A DNA stretch of 20,706 bases from DASQPR01 sp035713725 (GTDB taxonomy: Bacteria > Actinomycetota > Actinomycetes > Mycobacteriales > Micromonosporaceae): NCBI GenBank assembly GCA_035713725.1, contig DASTMZ010000044.1, positions 1 to 20,706 on the forward strand, given 5' to 3'. Of this stretch, positions 7,996 to 15,364 are shown one piece after another. Made by a program: the position numbers and the translations under genes. A model generated the notes under the pieces. The model worked only from the letters and a program-made list of their open reading frames with translations, made no database searches and was not told the origin of the DNA. Every line of letters begins with the position of its first letter. The stretch's first letter is position 1.

Positions 7996-10900
7996 ATGAA
8001 TCCGGATAGTCGTCTGAGTCATCTATTGCGGAGGCGTACGGGACTGCGCCTCGCCGGCATCGGCGTGCTCATAACCACGGCCGCTGTCATTGTCACGACG
8101 TCACAAGCCGGCGCGGACCCGGTCAATCCGAAGCGCTTCCAGCCGGCCCCGTCCGGCGCGACCATCAAGAACCTTCCGCTGGGGCTGAGCAACGCGCCGG
8201 TGACGGTGATGCTGCAGATGTCCGGCGACCCGGTGACGGTCGCCGACGCCGATGCCGCCACGCCGCTGACCAAGGCGCAGCGCGCGAGCCGCAAGGCCCA
8301 GCTGCGCCAGCAGCAGACCACGGCCGAGGCCACCGTTCGCTCGCGCGGCGGATCGGTGCTCGGCAACTATCAGAGCGCATACAACGGCATCAAGGTGCGG
8401 ATCGCCGCGAACAAGCTGGACTCGCTGCGCTCCATCCCGAACGTCGTTGGCGTCCACCGCATCCAGCTCATGACGCCGGACAACGTCCGAGGCATACCGC
8501 TGATCGGCGCGCCCGCGGTCTGGGACGGCCTGAACGGCTTCCACGGCGAGGGCATCAAGATCGCCGTGATCGACACCGGCATCGACTGGACGCACGCCGA
8601 CTTCGGCGGCGCCGGTACGCCCGAGGCGTACACCGAGGCGCACGCACACGAGACGGCACCGGCCGACCCGGCATTCTTCGGCCCGAACGCGCCGAAGGTC
8701 AAGGGCGGCATCGACCTCGTCGGCGACAGCTACAACGCCGACCCGTCGAGCGCCGACTTCCAGCCGATCCCGCACCCGGACTCGAACCCGTTGGACTGCA
8801 ACGGCCACGGTAGCCACGTCGCGGGTACGGCGACCGGCTTCGGCGTGCTCGCCAACGGCCAGCGCTACACCGGGCCGTACAACGACACGACGGTCAGCGG
8901 CAACTCCTGGTTGGTCGGCCCCGGCGTGGCACCGTTGGCGGACCTCTACTCGGTGCGCGTCTTCGGCTGCGAGGGCTCGACCGACGTGACCGTCGACGCC
9001 ATCGAGTGGGCAGTCGACAACGGCATGGACGTCATCAACATGTCGCTCGGTTCGCCGTTCGGCAACGCCGACGACCCGTCCGCGGTGGCCGCGACCAACG
9101 CTGCCAAGGACGGCGTCATCGTGGTGGCATCGGCCGGCAACAACGGCCCGAACCCGTACCTCGCCGGCTCGCCGGCCTCAGGTACGAACGTCATCAGCGT
9201 GGCGGCGAGCGACCCGACCGAGGGCTTCCCGGGCGCGAACGTTGCGCTGTCGACCGGCACCTCGTCGACCGCGATCAACGCCAACGGCGGCTCGTTCACC
9301 GACGGCACCGCGCTCCAGGTAAAGGTGCTCAGGAACGCCAATGGCACGATGTCGCTCGGGTGCGACCCGAACGAATACACCGCGGCCGGCGTGACCGGGA
9401 AGATCGTCGTGGTGTCACGCGGCACCTGTGCGCGAGTCGCGCGCGCGATCTTCGGCCAGGAAGCCGGCGCCGCCGCCGTCGTGATGGTGAACACCGACAA
9501 CGGCCTGCCGCCGTTCGAGGGTCCGATCACCAACAACCCGGACACCGGCCAGCAATTCACCGTGACGATCCCATTCCTCGGCGTGGCGCTGACCGACAAG
9601 GCGAAGTGGGACGCTGCCGATGGCGGTACGGCCACGCTCACCAACGCACAAATCGCGAACCCGGGCTTCCTTGCCCCGGCGTCGTTCTCGTCCGGTGGCG
9701 CCCGCACCGGTGACAGCTGGCTCAAGCCGGACGTCACCGCACCAGGCGTGAGCATCTTCTCGGCGGGCATCGGCACCGGAAACAGCTTCGCGGTGATCTC
9801 CGGTACGTCGATGGCGTCCCCGCACACAGCCGGCATGGCCGCGCTCGTACGCCAGGCTCACCCGACGTGGAAGAAGGTCAACTACTGGAAGGCCGCGATC
9901 GTCAACACGGCCGATCCGTCCAAGGTGGCCGGCTACACGACCCGCGTCGCGGGCGCCGGCTTCATCCAGGCGCCAGGAGCCACGCAGACCAACGTCGTGG
10001 CACTCGGCGACAACGGCACCGCAACGTTGAACTACGGCTTCGCCGAGCTGAACCAGAACCTCAGCAAGACGAAGGCCGTGAAGTTGCACAACTTCGGCAC
10101 CACCCCGGTCACGTTCAACGTGGGTACGGCGGTCGACGCCGGCAGCCCGCACTCGGTCTCGTTGGGTCTGTCCCAGGTGACGGTGCCGGCCAAGGGCGAG
10201 AAGTCGGTCAACGTGACGCTGTCCGTGCCGTCGGGTTCGATCGGCGACTCGAGCGCGTTCCACGATGTGTCGGGTCTGGTGACGTTCACGCCGACCGGTG
10301 GTGCGAACCACGGTGTGACGCTGCGTGTGCCGTACTACTTGGTGCCGCAGGCATTGTCGAACATCAAGACCAACATCAATGCCGGTACGCTCGGCAAGAC
10401 CGGCAGCGCAACGGCCACCGTGACCAACACCAACGGCGCCGTCACCGGCACGGCGGACTGGTATGCGTGGGGCCTGACCGATCCCAATGACGGTCTCGAG
10501 TCCAACGATGTCCGCAACATTGGAGTTCAGTCGTTCCCCGGCGTTGTCGCGTTCGCTGTCTCGACTCAGCATCGGTGGTCCAACGCCGGCATGGACGAAT
10601 TCGACATTGACCTCGATGTCGATGGCGATGGCGTCGACGACTACGCCGTGGTCGGCGCGGACTTCGGCGCGCTGACCGCCGGCGTGTCCGACGGCCGGAT
10701 GGCATCGGCGGTGTTCAACCTCCACACCGGTGCCGGATCCATCCAGTTCCTCGCCGACGCGCCCAAGGACAGCACCACGCTGGTCCTGCCGGCGACCATC
10801 GCGCAGCTGTGCTCGGCGGGCGCGCCATGTCTGTCGGCGAGCAGCCCGCGGTTCACCTACCACGCGGTGGCGTTCGGGCTGACCGACAACACCGTGGACG

Positions 10901-11109
10901 AGGTCGACGGAACGGCGTCGTACAACGCGTTCTCGCCGTCGATCAGCACCGGCATGTTCGATGTCGTTGACCCCAACGGGTCCGCGACGGAGACGGTGAC
11001 GATCAACAAGACCGAGTTCGCGAATACTCCGGCACTCGGTCTGATGATCGTGAGCCACGACAACAAGAGCACCAACGAGGCGCAAACCATCAAGGTCAAG
11101 GTGAAGTGA
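7996..11109 (+). CDS. Secreted S8 (subtilisin-family) serine protease with PA domain
   Basis: This is a large exported protease of 1037 residues. The start is the ATG at 7996 with GAGGGG 7 nt upstream; a GTG at 7960 is in frame but lacks such a site. Residues 1-40 are a signal peptide (RRR, hydrophobic core, TTSQAGA). Residues about 55-155 look like an I9-type propeptide. The catalytic triad is complete: D193 (VIDTGIDWTH), H271 (NGHGSHVAGT) and S605 (SGTSMASPH), with the oxyanion Asn in ASAGNNGPNP. A protease-associated domain (GKIVVVSRGTCARVARA) is inserted between His and Ser. The last 370 residues are beta-rich, Fn3-like, and hold an Asp-rich DxDxDG calcium-type loop from D870. No LPXTG or C-terminal membrane anchor is present, so the protein is probably released. 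It is monocistronic: its own upstream region, and a terminator 18 nt after the stop. Confidence 0.93.
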   Translation: MNPDSRLSHLLRRRTGLRLAGIGVLITTAAVIVTTSQAGADPVNPKRFQPAPSGATIKNLPLGLSNAPVTVMLQMSGDPVTVADADAATPLTKAQRASRKAQLRQQQTTAEATVRSRGGSVLGNYQSAYNGIKVRIAANKLDSLRSIPNVVGVHRIQLMTPDNVRGIPLIGAPAVWDGLNGFHGEGIKIAVIDTGIDWTHADFGGAGTPEAYTEAHAHETAPADPAFFGPNAPKVKGGIDLVGDSYNADPSSADFQPIPHPDSNPLDCNGHGSHVAGTATGFGVLANGQRYTGPYNDTTVSGNSWLVGPGVAPLADLYSVRVFGCEGSTDVTVDAIEWAVDNGMDVINMSLGSPFGNADDPSAVAATNAAKDGVIVVASAGNNGPNPYLAGSPASGTNVISVAASDPTEGFPGANVALSTGTSSTAINANGGSFTDGTALQVKVLRNANGTMSLGCDPNEYTAAGVTGKIVVVSRGTCARVARAIFGQEAGAAAVVMVNTDNGLPPFEGPITNNPDTGQQFTVTIPFLGVALTDKAKWDAADGGTATLTNAQIANPGFLAPASFSSGGARTGDSWLKPDVTAPGVSIFSAGIGTGNSFAVISGTSMASPHTAGMAALVRQAHPTWKKVNYWKAAIVNTADPSKVAGYTTRVAGAGFIQAPGATQTNVVALGDNGTATLNYGFAELNQNLSKTKAVKLHNFGTTPVTFNVGTAVDAGSPHSVSLGLSQVTVPAKGEKSVNVTLSVPSGSIGDSSAFHDVSGLVTFTPTGGANHGVTLRVPYYLVPQALSNIKTNINAGTLGKTGSATATVTNTNGAVTGTADWYAWGLTDPNDGLESNDVRNIGVQSFPGVVAFAVSTQHRWSNAGMDEFDIDLDVDGDGVDDYAVVGADFGALTAGVSDGRMASAVFNLHTGAGSIQFLADAPKDSTTLVLPATIAQLCSAGAPCLSASSPRFTYHAVAFGLTDNTVDEVDGTASYNAFSPSISTGMFDVVDPNGSATETVTINKTEFANTPALGLMIVSHDNKSTNEAQTIKVKVK

Positions 11110-11126
11110 CAGCCTGACCTGCCATA

Positions 11127-11164
11127 GCGGCCCGCACTCGGCGAGTCCCCCGGGTGCGGGCCGC
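11127..11164 (+). terminator. Strong hairpin terminator after the protease gene
   Basis: GCGGCCCGCAC (11127-11137) pairs perfectly with GTGCGGGCCGC (11154-11164). Allowing one G-T pair, the stem extends to 15 bp (11127-11141 with 11150-11164) around an 8-nt loop. There is no T-tract, as is usual in actinobacteria. It starts 18 nt after the protease stop. Confidence 0.8.
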
Positions 11165-11188
11165 ACCATGTTCGGGTCGCGAGTCGGG

Positions 11189-11194
11189 TACGGT
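11189..11194 (+). promoter_or_regulatory. Candidate -10 box of a leaderless GrpB-family transcript
   Basis: TACGGT (TANNNT) lies 7 nt before the GTG at 11202 and 25 nt after the terminator. No Shine-Dalgarno sequence precedes that GTG, which fits a leaderless mRNA. The -35 region is not clear. Confidence 0.45.
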
Positions 11195-11201
11195 CTCCGG
11201 C

Positions 11202-11792
11202 GTGCGCCTGCCTCCGTTGCCCACCGCGGCCGCCCCGACGACCGAGGACGAGCCCACAGCCCGGACGGTCGGTGGGCCTCCCACGCGACTTACCGGGCCG
11301 ATCCCCATTCACGACTACGATCCGGCGTGGCCGGAGATGTACGGCCACGAGGAGGCTCGCATCCGCGCCGCGCTCGGGCGGCTCGCGCTCGTCGTCGAAC
11401 ACATGGGTTCGACAGCGGTGCCGGGTCTCGCGGCCAAGTTGCTCATCGACGTCGACCTGATCGTCACGGATCCGACCAACGAAGACGCGTACGTCCCGGC
11501 GCTCGAGGCAGTCGGCTATGTGCTGCGGGTACGCGAACCCGACTGGTACGAACACCGCTGCTTCAAGCGTTACGACCCAGAAGTCAACCTGCACGTGTTC
11601 GGGCCGGATTGCGACGAGCACCTACGCCATCTCATCTTCCGCGACTGGCTTCGGACGCATCCCGAGGACCGCGCGCGATACGAGGCAGCCAAACGACGGA
11701 TCGCGGCGCAGCCGTTGACATTCATGGCTGAATACGCCGACCAGAAGTCGGCCGTCATCGTGGACATGCTCCGGCGCGCCGGACTGCGCTGA
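11202..11792 (+). CDS. GrpB / UPF0157 family nucleotidyltransferase-fold protein
   Basis: This cytoplasmic protein has 196 residues from the GTG at 11202. The frame is open further upstream, to a GTG at 11154, but that codon is the first base of the terminator's right arm, so the later start is better. A poorly conserved N-terminal tail of about 33 residues precedes the family domain: HDYDPAWPEMY, HMGSTAVPGLAAK with the GS pair (G69, S70) and IDVDLIV with D83 and D85, the GS...DxD signature of the nucleotidyltransferase fold. The usual Pro in AAKPIID is Leu here. YEHRCFKRYDPEVNLHVF and HLIFRDWLRTHPEDRARYE are the other family blocks. The biochemical role of stand-alone GrpB proteins is not established, and the context gives no further clue: it lies between a terminator and a converging gene. 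Confidence 0.88.
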   Translation: MRLPPLPTAAAPTTEDEPTARTVGGPPTRLTGPIPIHDYDPAWPEMYGHEEARIRAALGRLALVVEHMGSTAVPGLAAKLLIDVDLIVTDPTNEDAYVPALEAVGYVLRVREPDWYEHRCFKRYDPEVNLHVFGPDCDEHLRHLIFRDWLRTHPEDRARYEAAKRRIAAQPLTFMAEYADQKSAVIVDMLRRAGLR

Positions 11793-11823
11793 CGCTGTCG
11801 GTCGGCCGCGCCCGCTCCGCGCT

Positions 11824-11846
11824 GGCGCGCCGCGCTGACGCGCGCC
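11824..11846. terminator. Hairpin between converging genes, possible two-way terminator
   Basis: GGCGCGC (11824-11830) pairs with GCGCGCC (11840-11846) around a 9-nt loop. It sits between the stop of the GrpB gene (11792) and the stop of the opposing gene (11863), where a terminator serving both strands would be expected. It has no T-tract, and the 70-bp gap is very GC-rich, so the assignment is moderate. Confidence 0.45.
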
Positions 11847-11862
11847 GCCTAACGCTGAAGGG

Positions 11863-12621
11863 CTACGCGAGCATCTCGACGAGACGATCGTCCACGCTCT
11901 TGTCGTCGCGGCTCGGCACGAGCTTGGCGTGGTCGCTCGAGTCGCGCGAGAACACCCGCACGTGCCCGTCGTCGCGTGCCAGAACCATATCGGTGCTGGC
12001 GCCGGCGATCTCCGCGGAACCTTCGGTCGTGTAGCGGGTTGCCGTGACGAGCGCGGTGCGGTCCGATGCGGCAAGCACCGCATTCGGGTCCTCCTCCGAC
12101 TTCCCGTCGGCCACGTCGCCGTTGGGCAGCCACTCGGAGAGCATCTTCAGCGCGTCCTCGCGTTGGTAGAGACCGATCTCGTGGACGCCGAGCGCATCGA
12201 TGCGCACCATCATGCAGATGTCCTCCGGCTGCGGCAGCAGCAGGATGCGCCACGACTCGCCGGGTTGCGTACCGGTTGCTCGCGCGTCGAGCACCATGCG
12301 CGCGCGTTGCTGGAACGCGACCGCGATGCCGAGGTCGCCGCGCACCCGCACCTGTTCTCCGTCCGTGCCGCCGACGAGCAGTTGTCGCGCCGCGAGCGAC
12401 CGCACCGCCTCGGCGAGTACGTCGTCCGACGGCCGCGTCTCGAGGAAGTCGACGATCGCGTCGACCGCGGTCAGCTCCGCCATCGTGTACGCGCCAAGCA
12501 ATACCGGGCCGGTGTGTACGAGGCTGACGACTGCCGGTACGAGCCCCTCCGGCACCGACGCCTCGCCGGCCGACCCTGCGGTCGACGGCGGCTGTGATCG
12601 GTTGGCCTGCGCGTCGCTCAT
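11863..12621 (-). CDS. Uncharacterised protein, second gene of a coupled pair
   Basis: I do not recognise this 252-residue protein. The start is the ATG at 12621, which overlaps the stop of the upstream gene by 4 bp (ATGA) and has GGAG 14 nt upstream (GGAGCGGGGTCATC). A longer frame to 12723 exists but would sit wholly inside the upstream gene. Residues 1-25 are Ser/Gln/Pro-rich and probably disordered. Residues about 45-85 are helical (AYTMAELTAVDAIVDFL, EAVRSLAARQLLV). From about 120 on the pattern suggests alternating strands (WRILLLPQPEDICMMVRIDA; LVTATRYTT; VRVFSRDS). There is no signal peptide or membrane segment. The helical-then-beta layout faintly recalls EspG-type proteins of type VII secretion, but no WXG100 or ESX gene is nearby, and I do not assign it. 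It probably acts together with the upstream protein. Confidence 0.75.
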   Translation of the reverse strand: MSDAQANRSQPPSTAGSAGEASVPEGLVPAVVSLVHTGPVLLGAYTMAELTAVDAIVDFLETRPSDDVLAEAVRSLAARQLLVGGTDGEQVRVRGDLGIAVAFQQRARMVLDARATGTQPGESWRILLLPQPEDICMMVRIDALGVHEIGLYQREDALKMLSEWLPNGDVADGKSEEDPNAVLAASDRTALVTATRYTTEGSAEIAGASTDMVLARDDGHVRVFSRDSSDHAKLVPSRDDKSVDDRLVEMLA

Positions 12622-13565
12622 GATGACCCCGCTCCGTTCGTCAGTTCCCAGCCTGGTGGCTGCTCGCGGCTCCGCCGATCCAGGACCGCGGCGGCACTGC
12701 GCAATGGCGTCTCGGTGACCCACACCTCTGAGTTGCCGAACAGGCCGCGCCCGCCCCGCCCGGACAGCGCCATGCCCAACTCATGGGACGGGTCGGTGCG
12801 TTCCGGCGGCGGGAACAGCGTCGCGAGATCCTGCGACGCCGCGGTGGTGTCGTCCTGCTCCTCGATGCGACGCAGCGCCGACGCGAGCGACTGCGCAACC
12901 GGTGGCGCCAGCGACGTGGGTACGGCCACCACCGGCGACAGGTACATCGGGCGCCGCTCGGTGAGCCGCGACAGCCCCCACGGCCCGACGTTGCTGCGCG
13001 TAACTCGATAGACGACGTAGTCCATCAAGTGCCGCAGATCTGTCAGGCTCGGCAGCTTCCGCTTCCCGAACGCCGCGGGCGTCTTCTCCAGCTGTACCCA
13101 TGTGCCCTGCGCGGTACGGCCGTGCAGCTTCTCCCGTACCACGACGCCGCGCATCCCGATGTCCGGGTAGCGCTTCTTGTCGATGTCCGGATGGTGGCTG
13201 GACAAGCGCTCGTGGCTCACCTTCGCGAACCGCCAGTTGTCGTAGAGTTGCGGGTCGTCCACGAGCACGTGCCCACCGCGCAGGACGTCTTCCAACTGCG
13301 GCACCTGCATTCCGTGGCCCTCGAGATCAGAGATGATCGAGGCTTCCTCCGGGCCGAGGCGTTTGGCGGCGGCGACTAGGCCCTTGCGGTACACGCCGGG
13401 GCGAGCGGTGATATCGATCATCAGTCGCACGCGAGTTCGTACTTCCTCGGTGCGCTGGGCGGTCATGGCGCCGGAGTCCGATTTACCGGCACGTCCACCG
13501 CGCTTTCCGAAAGCGATCGTGCGGGTCCGCTCCACGGACCCAGTAGAGCACAGCGCATCGGACAT
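12618..13565 (-). CDS. Uncharacterised protein, first gene of a coupled pair
   Basis: I do not recognise this soluble protein of about 315 residues. The start is uncertain: ATG at 13565 (used here), GTG at 13535 and an open frame back to GTG 13667 that would overlap the preceding methyltransferase gene by 62 bp. None has a strong ribosome binding site. After a basic N-terminus (KRGGRAGK) come a predicted beta/alpha stretch and a dense block at about 104-200 rich in His, Tyr, Trp and charged residues (DNWRFAKVSHERLSSHHPD, KRYPDIGMRGVVVREKLHG, GTWVQLEKTP, DLRHLMDYVVYRVTRSNVGP), which looks like a conserved core. The C-terminal part is Ala/Pro-rich with GMALSGRGGRGLFG. No known catalytic motif, signal peptide or membrane helix is evident. 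It is translationally coupled to the downstream gene by ATGA, and the two stops and starts are clean, so the pair looks functional. Confidence 0.72.
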   Translation of the reverse strand: MSDALCSTGSVERTRTIAFGKRGGRAGKSDSGAMTAQRTEEVRTRVRLMIDITARPGVYRKGLVAAAKRLGPEEASIISDLEGHGMQVPQLEDVLRGGHVLVDDPQLYDNWRFAKVSHERLSSHHPDIDKKRYPDIGMRGVVVREKLHGRTAQGTWVQLEKTPAAFGKRKLPSLTDLRHLMDYVVYRVTRSNVGPWGLSRLTERRPMYLSPVVAVPTSLAPPVAQSLASALRRIEEQDDTTAASQDLATLFPPPERTDPSHELGMALSGRGGRGLFGNSEVWVTETPLRSAAAVLDRRSREQPPGWELTNGAGSS

Positions 13566-13605
13566 CCCGCCCGAACTGCCAAACCTCGACGAGTGCGCGA
13601 ACGCG

Positions 13606-14343
13606 CTATGTCGGCTTGCGCCAAACTGATACGTGGCTCTCGCTGTCGGACGTGAACGGCGAGCCATCCCAACCCGCCACGCGCCGTTCCAGCGACATTC
13701 CGGCGAGCCGCGCCATGAGGTCGCACTCGGCCGGCCAGATGTAGCGGAAGTTGCTGTACCCGTAGCGCGTGCTCCCGTCGCGCTCGCGGTAATAGTGGTG
13801 GGACGTTCCTTGCTGCGTGACCATGTCGAGCGTGTCGAGTCCGACGTGTCGGTCGGTCAGCTCAAACGGCACGGCCGACTGCCCGGGCGGGAACCGACGG
13901 ATGCTGGGCACCCAAAGCTCGACGACGAAGCGACCACCGGGCGCCAGATGCCGCGCCGCATTCTGGAAGCACTGCACCTGCTCGTCCTGCGTACGAAGGT
14001 TGCCGATGCTGTTGAACACGATGTACACGAGGGAAAACGAGCCGGCTACCGTCGCCGTAGCCATGTCGCCCACGACGACTGGCAGCTGATCGGCCAACAC
14101 TTTGCCTCGCAGCTGATCGACCATCGGTTGGGACAGCTCGATGCCACTGACCGCAATGCCTCTAGCGGCGAGCGGGATCGCCACCCGACCCGTACCGATC
14201 GCGAACTCCAGTGCCGGACCGGCGCCTGCGAGTCCAGCGAGGAAGTCCACCGCCGGATCGAGTACGTCCGGCGCGAACATCTCCGCCGACGTGTCGTCAT
14301 ACCGCTGCGCGGTTTCCTCGTCCCACAGGTCGCTGCTTGTCAT
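13606..14343 (-). CDS. Class I SAM-dependent methyltransferase
   Basis: This cytoplasmic methyltransferase has 245 residues and a Rossmann fold. Motif I is ALEFAIGTGR (44-53), the ribose-binding acid is E69 in GIELS, and D93 (VVGDM) would contact the adenine. AARHLAPGGRFVVELW is the usual strand-5 region. The C-terminal half (HHYYRERDGSTRYGYSNFRY, ECDLMARLAGMSLE) resembles a group common in actinobacteria that is annotated only as class I methyltransferase; the substrate is unknown. The ATG at 14343 has no strong ribosome binding site. A gap of 40 bp separates its stop from the ATG of the uncharacterised pair downstream, so it could be the first gene of a three-gene transcript. The hairpin at 14422-14441 probably isolates it from the methyltransferase upstream. 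Confidence 0.87.
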   Translation of the reverse strand: MTSSDLWDEETAQRYDDTSAEMFAPDVLDPAVDFLAGLAGAGPALEFAIGTGRVAIPLAARGIAVSGIELSQPMVDQLRGKVLADQLPVVVGDMATATVAGSFSLVYIVFNSIGNLRTQDEQVQCFQNAARHLAPGGRFVVELWVPSIRRFPPGQSAVPFELTDRHVGLDTLDMVTQQGTSHHYYRERDGSTRYGYSNFRYIWPAECDLMARLAGMSLERRVAGWDGSPFTSDSESHVSVWRKPT

Positions 14344-14421
14344 GACACGAGCTTGCCCGCCGTCACGCGGTCAAGCCATTCGTTTTGCAACGGCGCATTT
14401 GCCGCAGCCGCGCTACCGCCT

Positions 14422-14441
14422 GCCGGGCGTCGCCGCCCAGC
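14422..14441 (-). terminator. Hairpin just after the upstream methyltransferase gene
   Basis: GCCGGGCG (14422-14429) and CGCCCAGC (14434-14441) form an 8-bp stem (one G-T pair on the minus-strand RNA) with a 4-nt loop. It begins 6 nt past the TAA of the methyltransferase gene at 14447. No T-tract follows. It is a likely terminator between the two methyltransferase genes. Confidence 0.5.
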
Positions 14442-14446
14442 GCCGT

Positions 14447-15244
14447 TTACTGGGCCCGTCGAAGCACGTGGACGACCGGGTTGAACTTGCCCAGGAACTG
14501 GAACAGCAACCAGTGCAGCTGCGCCTCGACGTGGTCGTACACGTCCTGACCGCGGGTCGCGACGATCTCGTCGCGTTGGCGCCGCAGCCGGGATAGCTGG
14601 AGCAACGACCTGGACACCGGCTGGGTGCGTTCCTCCGCCCATTCGCGCCACTCGCTGCCGACCACAACCGTTCGCTCTACGTCCAGCCCGGCCACCCGAT
14701 ATGCATCGAGCACGAGATGCTCGTTCAGGTTCGCGAATACCACGCCGAAGTGCCGACGCATCATGTCCTCTTCGCCGCGCTCGAGTCGGTCGGTGACGAA
14801 GTTCGAGTAAACGATCATCCGGCCGGTTGCCTTCAGCAGTCCGGCCAACGCGATGACGAAGTCGTCCAATGCCGGCACCTGAACGATCGTGTCGCGACAC
14901 CAGACGAGATCCACCGAACCGTTCGGCAGCCGGCTTTCCTCGACAGTGCCGTGCACCAACTCGATGCGCTTGCCGAGCCCAGCCGCGGCAACGGTCTCAC
15001 GGGCACGGGCGATGTGCCGGTCCACCGGGTCGACACCGACGCCGGTAGTTCCCGGGTGTGCGCTGACCAGCTTGACCAACTGGGCGGCGTCGCGGCACCC
15101 GACATCCGCGATGTGGGCACCCGGTGAGAGGTACGACGCAGCGATGTCGAATAACGAGTCGGGTCCCGACGGGTCGAGGCTTCGGTCCAGCCAGTCGTAG
15201 ACGTCCCACGTCTCCGGGCTGTACTCGCGAGCCAACTGCACCAT
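14447..15244 (-). CDS. SAM-dependent methyltransferase (Methyltransf_11 type)
   Basis: This class I methyltransferase has 265 residues from the ATG at 15244. I prefer that start because GGGAGG lies 9 nt upstream; an in-frame ATG at 15277 adds 11 residues but has no near ribosome binding site. Motif I is IADVGCRDA (45-53), the acidic residue after strand 2 is D72 (GVDPVDRHIARAR), and VDLVWCRDTIVQVP is motif IV. The glycine-rich loop is unusual: GCRDA in place of the more common GxGxG. The C-terminal ~90 residues (REWAEERTQPVSRSLLQLSR, HWLLFQFLGKFNPVVHVLRR) are helical. The substrate is unknown. The gene stands alone: a hairpin follows its stop, and a divergent sugar-acid operon lies upstream. 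Confidence 0.86.
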   Translation of the reverse strand: MVQLAREYSPETWDVYDWLDRSLDPSGPDSLFDIAASYLSPGAHIADVGCRDAAQLVKLVSAHPGTTGVGVDPVDRHIARARETVAAAGLGKRIELVHGTVEESRLPNGSVDLVWCRDTIVQVPALDDFVIALAGLLKATGRMIVYSNFVTDRLERGEEDMMRRHFGVVFANLNEHLVLDAYRVAGLDVERTVVVGSEWREWAEERTQPVSRSLLQLSRLRRQRDEIVATRGQDVYDHVEAQLHWLLFQFLGKFNPVVHVLRRAQ

Positions 15245-15302
15245 CTCGTCCAACCTCCCGGCTTCCCGGGCGATCATCGCAGATTCATGATTTTGGCTCC
15301 CC

Positions 15303-15327
15303 TACGGTGTCCGCTGTGTTCCGCTGA
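15303..15327 (+). promoter_or_regulatory. Candidate promoter and three-codon leader ORF before the dehydratase gene
   Basis: TACGGT (15303-15308) is a TANNNT-type -10 box in the divergent gap between methyltransferase and dehydratase. Seven nt later comes GTG TTC CGC TGA (15316-15327), a possible leaderless mini-ORF, 37 nt before the dehydratase start. The spacing equals that before the GrpB start. The promoter is plausible; translation of the mini-ORF is speculative. Confidence 0.3.
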
Positions 15328-15349
15328 AAGCGTTGCGTCGCGCGGTCGT

Positions 15350-15357
15350 GGAGGGAG
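15350..15357 (+). promoter_or_regulatory. Ribosome binding site fixing the dehydratase start
   Basis: GGAGGGAG ends 7 nt before the GTG at 15365. It selects this GTG over the frame extension that reaches back to 15287. Confidence 0.8.
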
Positions 15358-15364
15358 TCGAACC

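Noticed and set aside
9415..11169. A 584-codon open frame on the minus strand inside the protease gene
   Set aside because: It is antisense to a protease with a full catalytic triad; the product is Arg/Val-rich with no motif, a typical GC-bias shadow.
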